From: Castor canadensis
Lineage: Eukaryota; Chordata; Mammalia; Rodentia; Castoridae
Assembly (NCBI RefSeq): GCF_047511655.1
Contig: NC_133400.1
Location: forward strand, 253,001-317,000
Direction: 5' to 3'
DNA length: 64,000 nt
Part shown: piece after piece, positions 24,101 to 35,265 of the stretch
How positions within the stretch are numbered: position 1 is the stretch's first letter
Layout of the letters: every line of letters begins with the position of its first letter
Translations under genes and position numbers: made by a program
Notes under the pieces: model-generated
What the model was told of the DNA's origin: nothing
The model's database searches: none
What the model saw: the letters and a program-made list of their open reading frames with translations, nothing else

Positions 24101-27100
24101 GGAGCACATAGGAATGGGGAAGGGTGAAGGTCCACTCAGGTCAGACACTGCCAGCCCTTGACTCTGCTGCCCCAGCTCCAGCGGAAGATGGAGGAGCGCC
24201 GTCTGCGTCTCCAGGAGGCTGCCAACAGGTGCCTCTCCCTCCCTGCCTCACAGGCAGTGGTGGGAGGCCTGCTGGGGCTCCCTGTGCTCACAGGTCTTGG
24301 CCTGTCTGGGGCCCCAGCCTGTCTGTCTTCCTCCCAGGCGGTTCTGCAGTCAGGTTGCTCTGACCCCGGAGGAGCGGGAACAGCGGGCCCTCTATGCAGC
24401 TGTTCTCGAGTATGAGCAAGACCATGTGAGTCCTGCACCCAGGTCACCTGAGCCTGCAGGAGTTAGGTCCTCCCCACACCCTGTGGCAGGCCCCAGCACA
24501 ACCCTGCTGGGGGTGAGGGCATCCATGGTGGGGGACCCTCTGTGCTTTCCTCCAAGGCCCCTTGTCCTACAGGACTGGCCGAAGCACTGGAGGTCCAAGC
24601 TCAAGAGGAACCCAGGGGACTTGTCGCTGGTGACCAGCCTGGTCTCCCACCTGCTCAGGTACTCCTGGGCCCCACAGACCCAGTCCCCCAGAATTGGGCT
24701 CCTCCCCCTTGGATGCTGGGTGATATTAAATAGAGAAGTTAGAAAGGAAATTAAATAGGAAGGCTGGGGAGGCAGCTGTCAGGGACAGCAGATCATGGGG
24801 CAAGGGGCTCCCACAGAGGGGCTAGTGGTGCTGATGTCCAGTTGGTGGCTTCAAGAGCCCTTTGGACAATGGCTTTTCATTGCCTTCCTTTAGCCTCCCC
24901 AGTTGAGGCAGGTCACACTTTGTGATATTCACCAACAGGAAACAATATATGAGTCATTTTCTCTGAAATCTTTAATATTATGGTAACTTTGTAGACAAGG
25001 GCGTAGGCTCAGGTGGCTGAGGTCGGTGACAGGGGCTGGGATCATGTTTCTCAGCCCTGAGGCTGGCAGGCAGATTGCAGTCCTGTCCAGATCTAGTGGA
25101 GGCCCCTGTTCTGCGTGTTCTATGCTGGGGGTAGAGGACAGTGGGTGGGCAATGGTGCATCGCCCCTGTACAGCCTCTTTAGGGTCCTGCTGCATGTTGC
25201 CCCCACCCTGCTCCTCTCCTTGCAGTCTTCCTGACCACCCGATCTCGCAGCTCCTGAAGAAACTCCAGTGTGCAGTATACACTGCACTGTACCCCATTGT
25301 GAGCCAGGCTGCTGTCAGTGCTGTCTCTGCTGCAGGGTGCTGCTCCCTACCCCCAGATGCGGACAGGCTCCTGGCTCCTGGGAGCCGGCGGCTCCGGTCC
25401 TCCCAGAGTCTCTATTGCATGCTTTCCCCACCAGAGCCCAGCACAGCCCCAAGGTCCCAGGATGGACCCCCTGCCACACCCTCCACACCCCCACTCCACC
25501 CCAGCCTCCTGGATAAAGGTGCAGACAGCAGCCCAGCTGGGCCTCCCTCACCCCTGGTGGATGCCTCATCCCGCCTGCCAGACAAGGACAGCTCTTTTGA
25601 GGACCTGGAACAGTTTTTGGCAACATCTGAGAGGTGGGGCCGGGGCCCTGGGGGACATCCTGAGCCACAGACCCCAGGAGCAAAGAGGGAACCCTTGCTG
25701 GAGCATCTGAAGAGCACAGTGAAGGACATACATAATGCCATTGGTGAGCTTCAGGCATTAGTGCAAGAGCTCTCACTGAGTCCATCAGCCAGCAAGTGCA
25801 GCTTGCTAAGGGCCCTTCTCTGAACAGCAGAGCCCTGTGTCCCCCTCTATGAGGCCAAGCACTCAGTCTAGCAAAGCATCCCCTGACCTGCCCCAGTCCC
25901 CCGGGAGAGCAGACGGGTATGGGCAGGTTGGGGCTAGTGGAAGGACCAGGTAGAATCCCCTCCCCACCCAGCTGGGACATTGCTTATAGCTCAGCCACAC
26001 AGAGGCTGGCTCTGGGCTTAGAGCCTCTTGAGGCAGTGGCAGGTGAGGGGCCCTTCTGGACATCCCCAGCTCTGCTCCTGGCAGATAGGCTGCTCTCGCT
26101 GACCCTTCTGGCCTTCGAAAGCCTGAACACAGCCGCTTCCAAGGACCGCTGCCTGGCTTGTATTGAGGAGTCCTTCTTCACTCCACTGTGGCCCCTGCTG
26201 CTGGCTCTCTACAGGTATAGCCTTCAGCCTTGCTGACCATCCCACCACCTGATATCTCTAGCCCCAGTCCCCTAAGGGCCTGTCTCCAACACTTGAGTAC
26301 CATCTGCTCTCTTCCTGAGCTCTGAGGCCATCTTCAGGTGTTTCTAGTTTGAAAGTGGGTCTGTGCCCATCTCCCATGACTAGAATATTGGTTTCTTTGC
26401 TCAGGTGCATGGCCAGCTCTCCCCAGGACTGAGCTCCAGGGACCCCTAGCCACATCCCTATTTGTCTCTGGGCAATGTCCCTGGTGTGGCTAAGCCTGGT
26501 CTCTCTCTGCCCCAGGAGTGTGCACCACACCCGAGAGGCTGCCCTAAGCAGGAGCATGGAGCTCTACAGGAATGCACCTCCCACAGCCCTTGGCATCCCC
26601 ACCAAGCTCCTTCCCCGAGACCCTGAGGCCAAGGGAGCCACCATGTACCCTTACTCCACCGCAGCCCAGGAGCTGGGGCTGCTGGTCCTGGAGAGCTGCC
26701 CCCAGAAGAAGCTGGAGTGCATCGGTGCGGAAAGTTTGAGAGGCGGGAAGCAGGGACATGGTCAGACAAAGCAGACTCCCATCCCAGCTGGTGACCTGGA
26801 ACCTGTACCTTCTAGGTTACAGGTCCTTCTCTGGTCAGATATGGAGGCAATACTCCCAGGAGGGATGGTACCAGCATTCCCAGCTCTGCACGTCAGGAGG
26901 AGGGTGGGCAGTGCCAGGAAGGGTTCAGAGCTGTCCAGGTCCCTGGGGGAGCAGCAGCATGGGCTCCCCACACACTGGGACCATGTCCCTTCTTGCTGGG
27001 TCTTCCTGTTGCCTCCCTCAGTTCTGTGCCCTGAAGCTGCGTTTCTGTGCTACAGCACGGGCCCTGCGGGTCATCTGCATCTGTGCAGAAGACTATTGCC

Positions 27101-29237
27101 ATGCCCAAGAGGCCAGGCCCGAGGCCAGACCCCAGCTCCTCACGGCTGCCATGTGAGTCCCAGGATGGTGGGGTGGGGACACTGCCAGGGAGGGCACTAG
27201 CCTGTATCCTGCCCTCAGAGGCCTGAGTAGAGCTTTCCTATCATGCCCTATGCCTCCCCAGGAGGACTCCAGTGGCCCTGGGTCTCTGTGAGAGTGTCCA
27301 GAGCTTATCATCTCAGAGCACAATCCATTCCTACTGAGGACCTTGGGTCAAAAAAGAGCAGAAGCAGGACTCTTATCCCAACAACCTCATTCTAGCCCAT
27401 CGGGCAGGGCCGCTGCTACAGGGCTTCTGGCTGAGCCTAGGCTTCTTAGGGATCAGGAGCCCCTAGCTAATCTGGTAAAACCGAAGGCTGCTCTTCCCAG
27501 AAGCACCTAGAGGTAGCTGGAGAGGTGCAGACTTGAAGCCCTCAAGGGCCCTGGGGAAGGGCCCACTCCCTGTGCTGACCTCCCAGAATGGGTGTCTTGG
27601 TATACCTCAAGTTAGGGCTAGTTCTCCCCACCAGAGTCCTGCTGCCTAGGACTTTAGGATGCCTGATCCTACCTCAAGCTCTCCTAGATTCAGCCTGAGC
27701 CCCTGAATGAGCTCTGCCTCCTACTACCTTGCTCCAGGGCCAGCCCTGAGGCTGTCATTGCAGGTAGAGGGGCTGTAACCCTGCCTTGGATCTCTACAAG
27801 TAGAAGTCAGAACCCAGTGTGAATCAGCAGTGAGGAGCTCCATCCAAGGGAAAAAGAAATGCTTCCTGCCCACTTTAGGGTCAGGTTGCTGGTCCCATCA
27901 CTGCAGGGTCTGGTAGGAAGGAGCCCACCAAGCTGGCCTGGCTCCCCTTGGCTCCTTCACGCATTTTATAAGAGCTCCCAGCTAAGTGTTTGCAGGGCTC
28001 AGCCTTGCCTATGTCAGCCCCATCTATGGATCCTGTCCATAGGGGCCATCATGTCCTACAGATGGCAGGACCTCAAGTAGATATGGCAGTGGCTGGCCTG
28101 TAGGGAAGGGGTCAAACACCTCTAAGCCACAGGATCAGAGTCCAACTACCTCCTTGTTACTTGCCCCTCACACTTCCCAGAAGTTGCTGGGTTCTGAGTG
28201 CCCACAGGATCTCACATATGCCCTCGCTAGTGCACTTACACCCCTCCTGAGTGGGTCTAGGGGTCCAGTGCAAAGACAACTGACTGTGATCTCAGCCTCC
28301 TGCTCCTGCACTCCTGAAAGTCTGTGAGGTTGCAGTCAACTGGAGAAGCATAAGGGGCAGCAACATATCCAGCGCCCAGCTCTGCCGTGTAGGGGTTCCC
28401 ATTTAGGGACAGCATCACCTTGACCAGGAGGTCTCCTGGTATAGCTGGTGGGTGGGAGGGTGCAGGATTGCAGCCAGGCAGGCTAAGACCGCTCCAAAGG
28501 AGCAGAACAAGTGGCACTTCTGGCCTAGGCCCACCAGTCACTGTGCCTTTGCCCAGCAGTGGTGCTGATGACCTGCTGCCCATCCTGTCCTTTGTGGTGC
28601 TGAGGAGTGGCCTTCCCCAGCTGGTGTCGGAGTGTGCAGCCCTGGAGGAATTCACTCACGAGGGGTAGGATCCCCAGGCCAGTGGGGTCTGGAGGAGCTG
28701 GGCATGTACACCCCAGGACGACTAGTGTCTGTGGGAAAAACTGGGAACAGGGCATCTGTGTCCACCAGAAGACCCTACCCCAGACCTAAACTGTGCAGTG
28801 ACATGCTGTGAGGGCCAAGGCAACCCTCTGGGGTTCACCTGAGCATGGGGCACTCAAACCAGTATATCCCTCCCACAGCCCCTTGCTCAGTACCCTAGAC
28901 AAGAGCTGAAGGGCTGTCCTCTGCGCATCTGCCTGAGGAAAGGCAGTAGGTGGTCCTGGAACATTCCCTGGCTTTGCCATCCAAGGATGAAGACAGCTAG
29001 TGGGGATACCCCTTCCAAGCGTCCCTGAAAGCCCCAGCTGTGGCCTCATCCTATCCTAGAAGAGCAAATGCTGTCTTCCAGAGTGCTGGGGAAGACCTCT
29101 AGTCCCTCCAAGTGACATATGCCCCGTGCCCACCTCCATGCAGGTACCTGATTGGAGAGGAGGGCTACTGTCTGACATCACTACAGAGTGCTCTGAGCTA
29201 CGTGGAGCTGTTGCCCTGGGGGGCCCTGGGCAGGTAG
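18124..29237 (+). CDS. VPS9D1: VPS9D1, VPS9 domain-containing protein, complete (15 exons)
   Basis: Probable guanine-nucleotide exchange factor for endosomal Rab5-type GTPases, inferred from the family. Exons: 18124-18222, 19526-19601, 20923-21015, 21118-21280, 23448-23559, 23708-23770 (or 23830), 24176-24228, 24338-24425, 24573-24658, 25226-25743, 26085-26214, 26516-26724, 27056-27152, 28557-28664 and 29144-29237. Phases agree and give 662 aa (682 with the longer exon 6; human 631). Residues 1-75 are MIT-like ([20 protein letters not shown]). A charged helical segment follows (residues about 150-260), then a proline/serine-rich middle in exon 10. The VPS9 domain covers about residues 450-655, with [12 protein letters not shown] and [18 protein letters not shown]. 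These hold the conserved Asp and Tyr positions of Rabex-5-like GEFs. The human-position exon 6 donor has decayed (see findings). Confidence 0.95.
21675..22772. repeat. SINE cluster in VPS9D1 intron 4
   Basis: ID plus (about 21680-21745), a CA run, ID minus (21762-21855), dimer minus (21866-22080), dimer plus (22108-22300), B1-like plus (22371-22460) with a GAGAGAGG tract, and dimer plus (22570-22772). The minus and plus dimers at 21866-22300 form an imperfect inverted pair. Confidence 0.8.
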
Positions 29238-29955
29238 TGGAGGCCAGACCCCAGAGACTAAAGGAGCCACAAGAGACATTAAGGACTGTCCAATAGCCTC
29301 CATGCTGCCCTACACACCTCGCACTAGGGCAGTAGGAGGGTGATAAGCTGTGGGGAACCTTCAGCTCTTGCCCCTTTCCTTACTCCAGAGACCTGGGGCA
29401 GCGCTAGCTGCTGTTCTGACAGGATGGGACTGAATCAGCTCTCTGTACCAGGCCCTGCTGTTCGGCCTCTGAAAGACCCCATAAAAGGAAACTAACTTGC
29501 TCCCTGGGGCTTGCACACCCTTGAGGAGCCTCCAGCAGTGGATGCAGCTCAGCAATAAGCTTGACTGGCCAGGCCTACTCTCATAGACATGGATGACCCG
29601 TGTCAGGGGATCAGCACAGAGAAGGTTGCTGGGACCCTGACCAAAGGCAGAGGCAGCAGTCTGGTTTTGGTCCCCTCTGGTCCTTTAGGACAATCAAAGT
29701 TGGTCTCAGTCAGTTTCTTGTCAGAGTCAAGAATGAGAGCCTGCCCCCTACTCCAGAGACCTGAGCATAGGTGGCATGAAGCTGTGCTGTGTATTTATTG
29801 GAAAGTGACTTGGAGCTGCACTCCCTCGCTGGCCCACTTTGCCACCTTGGCAGTGGGCAGTGACCCATGGTTGTACAGACTTCCCCCATGTCAGTGCCAG
29901 CCCAAGGGTCAGCACCTGACTGTTATATGCCTGGTGTGCCACAAGCCTGGCAGAA

Positions 29956-29961
29956 AATAAA
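29956..29961 (+). terminator. VPS9D1: VPS9D1 poly(A) signal AATAAA
   Basis: A canonical AATAAA lies about 720 bases after the VPS9D1 stop, followed by a GT-rich stretch (TGTGTGG). The 3' end is expected near 29980. Confidence 0.7.
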
Positions 29962-29984
29962 GAGGTCACTGTCTGAATTGTGTG

Positions 29985-31265
29985 GTTCGCTCAGTCCCAG
30001 GCAAGAACCTGGGTGCTGGTGCCAGGGCACAGCCACCCACCAAAACCACAGAGGACACGTGCAGAGTTGCCAAGGCACCCACAAGCCCTCTGCATGGAGC
30101 AGCATCCTCCAAGGGCTGTTCCTGGCAGGTAGGTGTGGGCTTTAGCCTCTAAAAGCACAGCTCTGTCGGGCATCATTGGGAGGCCAGGGCTAGTAGTCAC
30201 CATAGTGGCCCTGATCCCAAAGCACTAAAGGCCTCTTGGGAATCACTGCACACCTGAACACAGGAGTGCTGAGACAGCCGCGCTTCCACACACAGATACA
30301 CACAGATACTGTACACAGGAGTGCTGCAAAGGCCTTGCTTCCACACACAAATGCTCCGTAATGGCTGTGTGTCCCACACCTAGACACAGGAGTGCTCATA
30401 ATGACCATGCTTCCGTGTGTGAGGATACACACTGGTACTCATGATAGTAGTGGTGGCAGCATCTGCTGGGAAGGCCTGCACAAAGCAGGGAATCAGACTG
30501 GGAACTTGGGAGGGTCCCAACCCCAGATTCCACCAACAGCTGGCAGTGGAGAGGTGCTGAGGATCCTTGGGAAAAGGATCTTCCAAAGCTGATAAAAATT
30601 TTTTGACAGTACTCTGTGTGCCAAGTCTTCTGCAGGTAGTAACATGCTAACCCCCCAAAAGGAAACGTGACGTATCTCTGCAGGTGGTGGTGGAGTTGCT
30701 CTGAGCCTGCTAGGCTGGTTCCAGAGGCCAGCCTGCAAATAGCCAAGTGGCTGGGACTTGGGCAGGTAATCTGAATCCTTGAGACTCCCTGGCAGGAGCC
30801 TCCAGGGATAGGAATGGGCCAGAAACTCCCAGCAGTTCCCAGCCCACAAGCCCCTCACCCAGCACCAGGAACATACAGGCTGGTATCACTTGCCTACTGC
30901 TGGAAAAGCACAAAATTCACCCCCCTAGCTGGCTTTGGCTCCTGGTGCTCTGCTGACTCAAGAGTTCATCACCAGTCAATGGTTCATGATCCCATGAAAT
31001 ACAGAGTCCTCAGTCCCCAGGCCTAGATGTGAGTACTAGCTCCCCAGGGAACCTTTGAGGTGTTGATGCCCTGGCCATAGGTAGCTCTGACATGAAAAAG
31101 TTGATTTTAAAGTCCCACTTTTATACAACAGTGCAGGTGGGGTGTGTGTTAAGTGAGTCCTGGTGTTAGGAGCACCTGCTGGCCTCAAATCAGGGCCACT
31201 AAGTCCTGGGAAGTGGGACTGTAACTGCTTAGCTGGCTTCTTGGCCCTGAGATGAGGCAAGCTTG
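29985..31265. other. Intergenic stretch between VPS9D1 and SPATA2L, first part
   Basis: Apart from the minisatellite, I see no gene here. Reading frames are short and none matches a family I recognise. Sequence composition looks like ordinary unique intergenic DNA. Confidence 0.5.
30245..30445. repeat. Diverged minisatellite, about three copies of a 55-75 base unit
   Basis: The motif ACACAGGAGTGCT recurs near 30258, 30313 and 30383 (with one variant base in places). Each copy is followed by a variable stretch, a GCTTCC core and a CACACA-type or TGTGTG segment. It lies between VPS9D1 and SPATA2L. Confidence 0.6.
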
Positions 31266-31269
31266 ATTT

Positions 31270-31908
31270 GGGTGCTTTTTTAAAAAAAAAAAGTATAATT
31301 ATACTTTAGTCATTTTTGTTTACAACTGAAACTCTGTGAATTCAAAATTAATATCCTTGCCTGTGAGCTTGCAGACACCAGAAAAAGCTTCAAGCTTGTG
31401 TTTTGCATTGTTCTGCTGTACCATGTCCAAATGAACCTTTCTGAGCTGGCTGCCATCCAGTTTCTCTCAGATCCTGCTGCTCACAGTTTCACTTGGGAAG
31501 AAAACTTTTCCAGAATCACTTTCTGCACAGCTGTCAGTAAAGCTTCTGGGACACTTTTGCTTATTTTTCATACAGCTTTTTCAAGTTGGCTTAGGCCAAC
31601 TGAGCAATAAAGTCCACAGGCTTCCCTCTGAATTTTTTCTTCAACTCACACACTAGCCATGTTGAAATTTCTGGAAAGATTTCAGTGGAGGTGCTAGACA
31701 AAAATGGTGACAGCTTTCCACCTACTACCAACTTCAATTTCCTTGGCCAGCATGATGCTCAACTCCGGCAGCTAGGCCTCTAAGTCTCAGTTCACCTCCA
31801 GCTCAAGCAGCTGATTCAAACTCCTCTGACTTCTGGCCGTTGGGCTTTGTGATCTTGGTGCAGGGGGAATGTGGCCTTTTGATTGCAGAGCCTGGTTTAG
31901 GAAGAAGC
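31270..31908 (-). pseudogene. RPS7: RPS7 processed pseudogene
   Basis: Read on the minus strand, this intronless copy resembles ribosomal protein S7 mRNA from the 5'UTR to the end of the reading frame. Recognisable pieces in order are AKITKPNGQKSEEFES (family AKIVKPNGEKPDEFES), a PLKSFQKF block, [28 protein letters not shown] and [16 protein letters not shown] with its stop at 31320-31322. The upstream TTCCTAAACCAGGCTC matches the S7 leader. Several in-frame stops and frame changes in the middle show that it is non-functional. The A-rich tail is degraded (T-run at 31276-31281). This is an LINE-mediated retrocopy, old given its divergence. A functional S7 locus would have introns. Confidence 0.88.
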
Positions 31909-32824
31909 TCAGCCCTCACCAGAGTTCATCATATCCTCATAGTAGAAGCAAAGAGCCAGGTGCTGCATAGCTCTATCTAGTCCTTCAACCTTTCCAAGCC
32001 TGTGGTACAGGGATGAATAATAGAATCTTCCTCTTGAAAATCCTGAAAGTCAACAACAAAAAGAAAAAGTAGGAGCCACAATTGCAAAAATAGCAACAGC
32101 TACAAAGTCTACATATAAAGGAGGAAATTACATTAACCATGCTGGGTGTGAAGGTACACACCTGTAATGCCACCACTCTGGATGTGAAGGCAAGATCACG
32201 ACTTGAGGTCAGCCTGGGTTGCATAGTGAGCTCTTCTCAAAAAGAAAAAACAAAAAAACTAACCAGCATAAGAGGGATTCCAAACCACAAACACAAAAAA
32301 TGTAAGCTAAAACAATAACAAGATGCAACTTCATACCCACAGGACTGGGGAAATTTTAGGAAGCTGTGCAGTGCTGAGTATGGTGATATATATGTATGTG
32401 GTAGACACAGCTGTGGAGTGAACTGGCAGTAACCAGCTGATGGTCCTGTGCCAGGCAAGTATAGATGGACCTACTGACCTGGCAGGTCTGCCCCTGGTTT
32501 GAGACTAAGGTCCATGAGAGGACATGCGGGATGAAGAGGGGTAATAGAGTCCACCATGGAAGTCAATAAGAAGAATGCATCCCTGAGATGAACCCACCTC
32601 ACTGGCTCATTTATTTTGTTCATGTACCTTCCACTTAGGCTTCACTGGGAATGGCTTGTCCCTGCCCTTGCCCCAGCATCAGCTAGGGCAGCTTCAGGTC
32701 AGGGTAACAGGAGGGCAAGGGGATGGATCTATCTGAACATCTGTACATGTATCTGAGGCTGACACTGGTGGCTGGCTGGGCCTCAGTCAGGGCCATCAGT
32801 CAGAACAACTACATGAGGCCTTCA
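31909..32824. other. Intergenic stretch with one B1-like SINE
   Basis: A 7SL/B1-like monomer in plus orientation is present at about 32140-32250 (box-like CACACCTGTAATGCCA, then GAGGTCAGCCTGGGT). The remainder shows no gene-like reading frame or recognised repeat. Confidence 0.5.
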
Positions 32825-33415
32825 TGCGTGTTCCAGGGCTGCTATAACAAATGCCACAGAATGGGGGCTTTAATGAAACAAAGGAAATTTACTTCCACAG
32901 TTCTGCAGACACAAATCTGAAGTCAAGGAGTCTGTAGGGTTGCACTCTCTCTGGAAGCTCTAGGGGAGAATTCCTCCTGCCTCAGCTCCTGGTGGCTTCA
33001 GAAATCCTTAGTGTTCTCTGACTTGAAGCTGTACTCCCCCCTCCCATCTCTCTCTCTCTCTCTCCCTCTCTCTCTTTCTCTCAGCAGTACTGGTATTTGA
33101 ACTCAGGGCCTCGTGTTTACTGGGCAGGCACTCTACCACTTGAACCACTCCACTAGCTCGCTCCCATCTCTGCCTCCATCTTCATGTGGTCTTCTACCCC
33201 ATATATTTGTTTAAAATTCTCTCTTTTTTGTAAAGATAGCATTCATGTTGGATTAGGGCCCAGCCTAATCCAGAAAAACCTCATCTTGATTACAGCTGGG
33301 AAAATCCATTTCCAAATGATCACATTCATAGGTGGACTAATTAGACCAGTACAGGGTCTCTCCACATGGCTGCTAGCTCCCTCAGCACAGAAAATGGGGG
33401 ACCAGAATTGAGTAT
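32825..33415. repeat. Ancient LTR-like relic (ERVL-MaLR/MLT-like, tentative), SINE-interrupted
   Basis: The segment begins like the common mammalian repeat GGGCTGCTATAACAAATGCC and continues to a GGATTAGGGCCCAGCCTAATCC block and a TTTCCAAATGATCACATTCA block. That layout is typical of old mammalian LTR relics. A CT-rich tract (33046-33082) and an ID-type SINE in minus orientation (33083-33165) are inserted. It is a fossil, heavily diverged, probably older than the rodent radiation. Exact family not resolved. Confidence 0.45.
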
Positions 33416-33564
33416 CTCAGAAGTCACACATGTCACTGAATTAAAGCAGGCACAAAAACCCACCAAGGTTCAAGGTGAAGACAGCTAGACCTACCAGCAG
33501 AGAGAGGGACTGGTGTCAGGAACTGAGGAGAGTGATTCACTCAGCCCTCTTCTACACAACAAGA

Positions 33565-33830
33565 AATGGCCTGCAGTCCTAGTTACTTGGAAAGCTGAAA
33601 CTGAGAGGATCATGGTTCAAGACCAGTCCAGGCAAATAGTTTTCAAGACTCTATCTCCAAAATAACCAGAGCAAAATGGACTGGAGGTAGAGCGCCTGCT
33701 TTGCAAGCTCGAAGCCCTAGTTCAAACCCCAGTCCCTGACCAAAGAAAGGAAGGAAGGGAAGGAAGGAAGGAAGGAGGGAAGAGGAAAAAAAGGAAAAAG
33801 AAAGGAAAGAAAGAAGGAAAAGAAAGCTGC
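33565..33830 (+). repeat. Dimeric SINE (7SL-like + ID-like) with GGAA-rich tail
   Basis: The left half has the CTGCAGTCCTAGTTACTTGG-type start and GACTCTATCTCC end. The right half ends in AGTTCAAACCCCAGTCC. The tail has expanded into a GGAA/GAAA purine tract at about 33742-33826. A truncated minus-strand ID-type copy follows at about 33838-33900. Confidence 0.75.
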
Positions 33831-34479
33831 CTACTTGGTTACTTTTATTTATTTTTTTGCGGTACTAGGGATTGAACTCAGAACCTCCAGGCAAGCGCTT
33901 GTAAGAGAAGGTGGGTACCTTTCTTCCATGCAGGTCCCAAATCTAGGCCTTGTTTATGTTGTCTGAAGAGGTGGGAAGCAGAACCTGATCAAGAAGGGGA
34001 GTCTTACAAAAAACCCTGCTTGCATGAAGCTGGGACCCCGCCAAGGGCTTTCTCTTTCCCATTCCGCTGAAGGATTTCAGCGTGCAGGGGACTAAGGGGA
34101 AGGTGCTTGAGGTCCTATTGAAACAGAGGAAACTGGAGCCAAGGAAAGAAAACATTCCCATGATTTCGTGCCCCAGACTAATTCCAGATGGTTCCACAGC
34201 CCGGGTCAACTGTGCAGGTTGTGGGTCAGGCACCTGGAAACTACGCTGTCCTAGGGAGGGGGGCATCTTCATTCTGTCTCAAAGACCCCCACACGATGCT
34301 GTCAAGGACTAGTGATGGACAGGTACAGGCAGGAGACCAGAAAGTAGAGCTAGTGGAAGTAGACGCCAGGCTCCCGCACCCCTCCCGAGGTTGCTGTTTT
34401 AAATTGCACCAAACACACGTCCTTGTGCACACCTTGAGTGTCACCAGTCCCTCCCTGCCAGTAAACAACTCCATCCCGA

Positions 34480-35265
34480 CCAGGATATGCCCCGCCCCTA
34501 ACCCGCCCTCCCCGTAAACGGCCAACCCCCGCCAGGTAATGCGGAAGGCCCCGCCCCTCCGGAGGCCCTCTCACCTGCTTCCAGGTGAGGGTCTGCATGT
34601 GGCGGGTCTGCGTCGAGCCTCGCCCCGTGGTGGGGCTACCGGGGCAAAATTGGACGGAAACGTTTATTGTGCGTCCGCTGTATACTCGCAGCCCATGCCC
34701 CGGGGTCGGCCGTGAACTTCTCTGGCCTGATGGGAAGACAGTCGACGCGGTGACGGCGGGCAGAGGAACTTTGCAGGTGTTCGACGGGGCGGGGCCGACG
34801 CGGGCTTCCCAGGCCCCGCCCACATTAGCCGAGGGCCGGGGCCAGGCTCAAGCCACGCCTCTGGCGTCAGGGTCAATGCCAGGGGGCGGAGCCGACTCGG
34901 GGCGGAGCCCACTCCCGGCGGAAGCGCTCGGCTAGCCCGAGGCCAAGCTGAACGGCGGCGGTTAGGGGATCGCTGGAAACCGACAGGTAGCACGGTCGCT
35001 CGCGGGGTCTACAGCATGATCCGTTGGGCGAGGGGCTCTTTGGTCGGGAGCAGGGCTTAGCTGGCGGACGCTGGTCTCCAGGAAAGGGGGGGTCTGTCGA
35101 TGCGGGACGCACACTGCCCGCAGGGCCGCCGTCTCCAGACTGGGGGAGGCTGTAGGTAGCTGGAGCCGCTCAGCCGGCGAGGCCAGGGTCTCCCGCTTGG
35201 AGGGGACGCCTGGGGTGCTGCAGAGCGGGGTCTCCAGTTCCTGACACCCCGTCCCGCCCGCCAGG
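34480..35265 (+). promoter_or_regulatory. SPATA2L: CpG-island promoter and 5' region of SPATA2L
   Basis: A CpG-dense block (about 34480-35720) covers the upstream region and the first coding exon. A donor-like CGACAG|GTAGCA at 34986/34987 and an acceptor CGCCCGCCAG ending at 35264 suggest a short non-coding first exon spliced to the exon that carries the ATG. The acceptor lies one base before the start codon. Exon boundaries upstream are inferred. Confidence 0.65.

Noticed and set aside
25032-25225. Upstream extension of VPS9D1 exon 10 in the same open frame
   Set aside because: The frame is open from 25026, but the clear acceptor CCTTGCAG at 25218-25225 and the phase of exon 9 place the exon start at 25226.
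26475-27200. 241-codon plus-strand open frame
   Set aside because: It runs through VPS9D1 exon 12 and into introns in a frame that leaves the coding phase. Only 26516-26724 and 27056-27152 are supported exons.
30245-30445. Possible CRISPR-like array of repeats and spacers
   Set aside because: The host is a mammal, the units are diverged and unevenly spaced, and it is a minisatellite.
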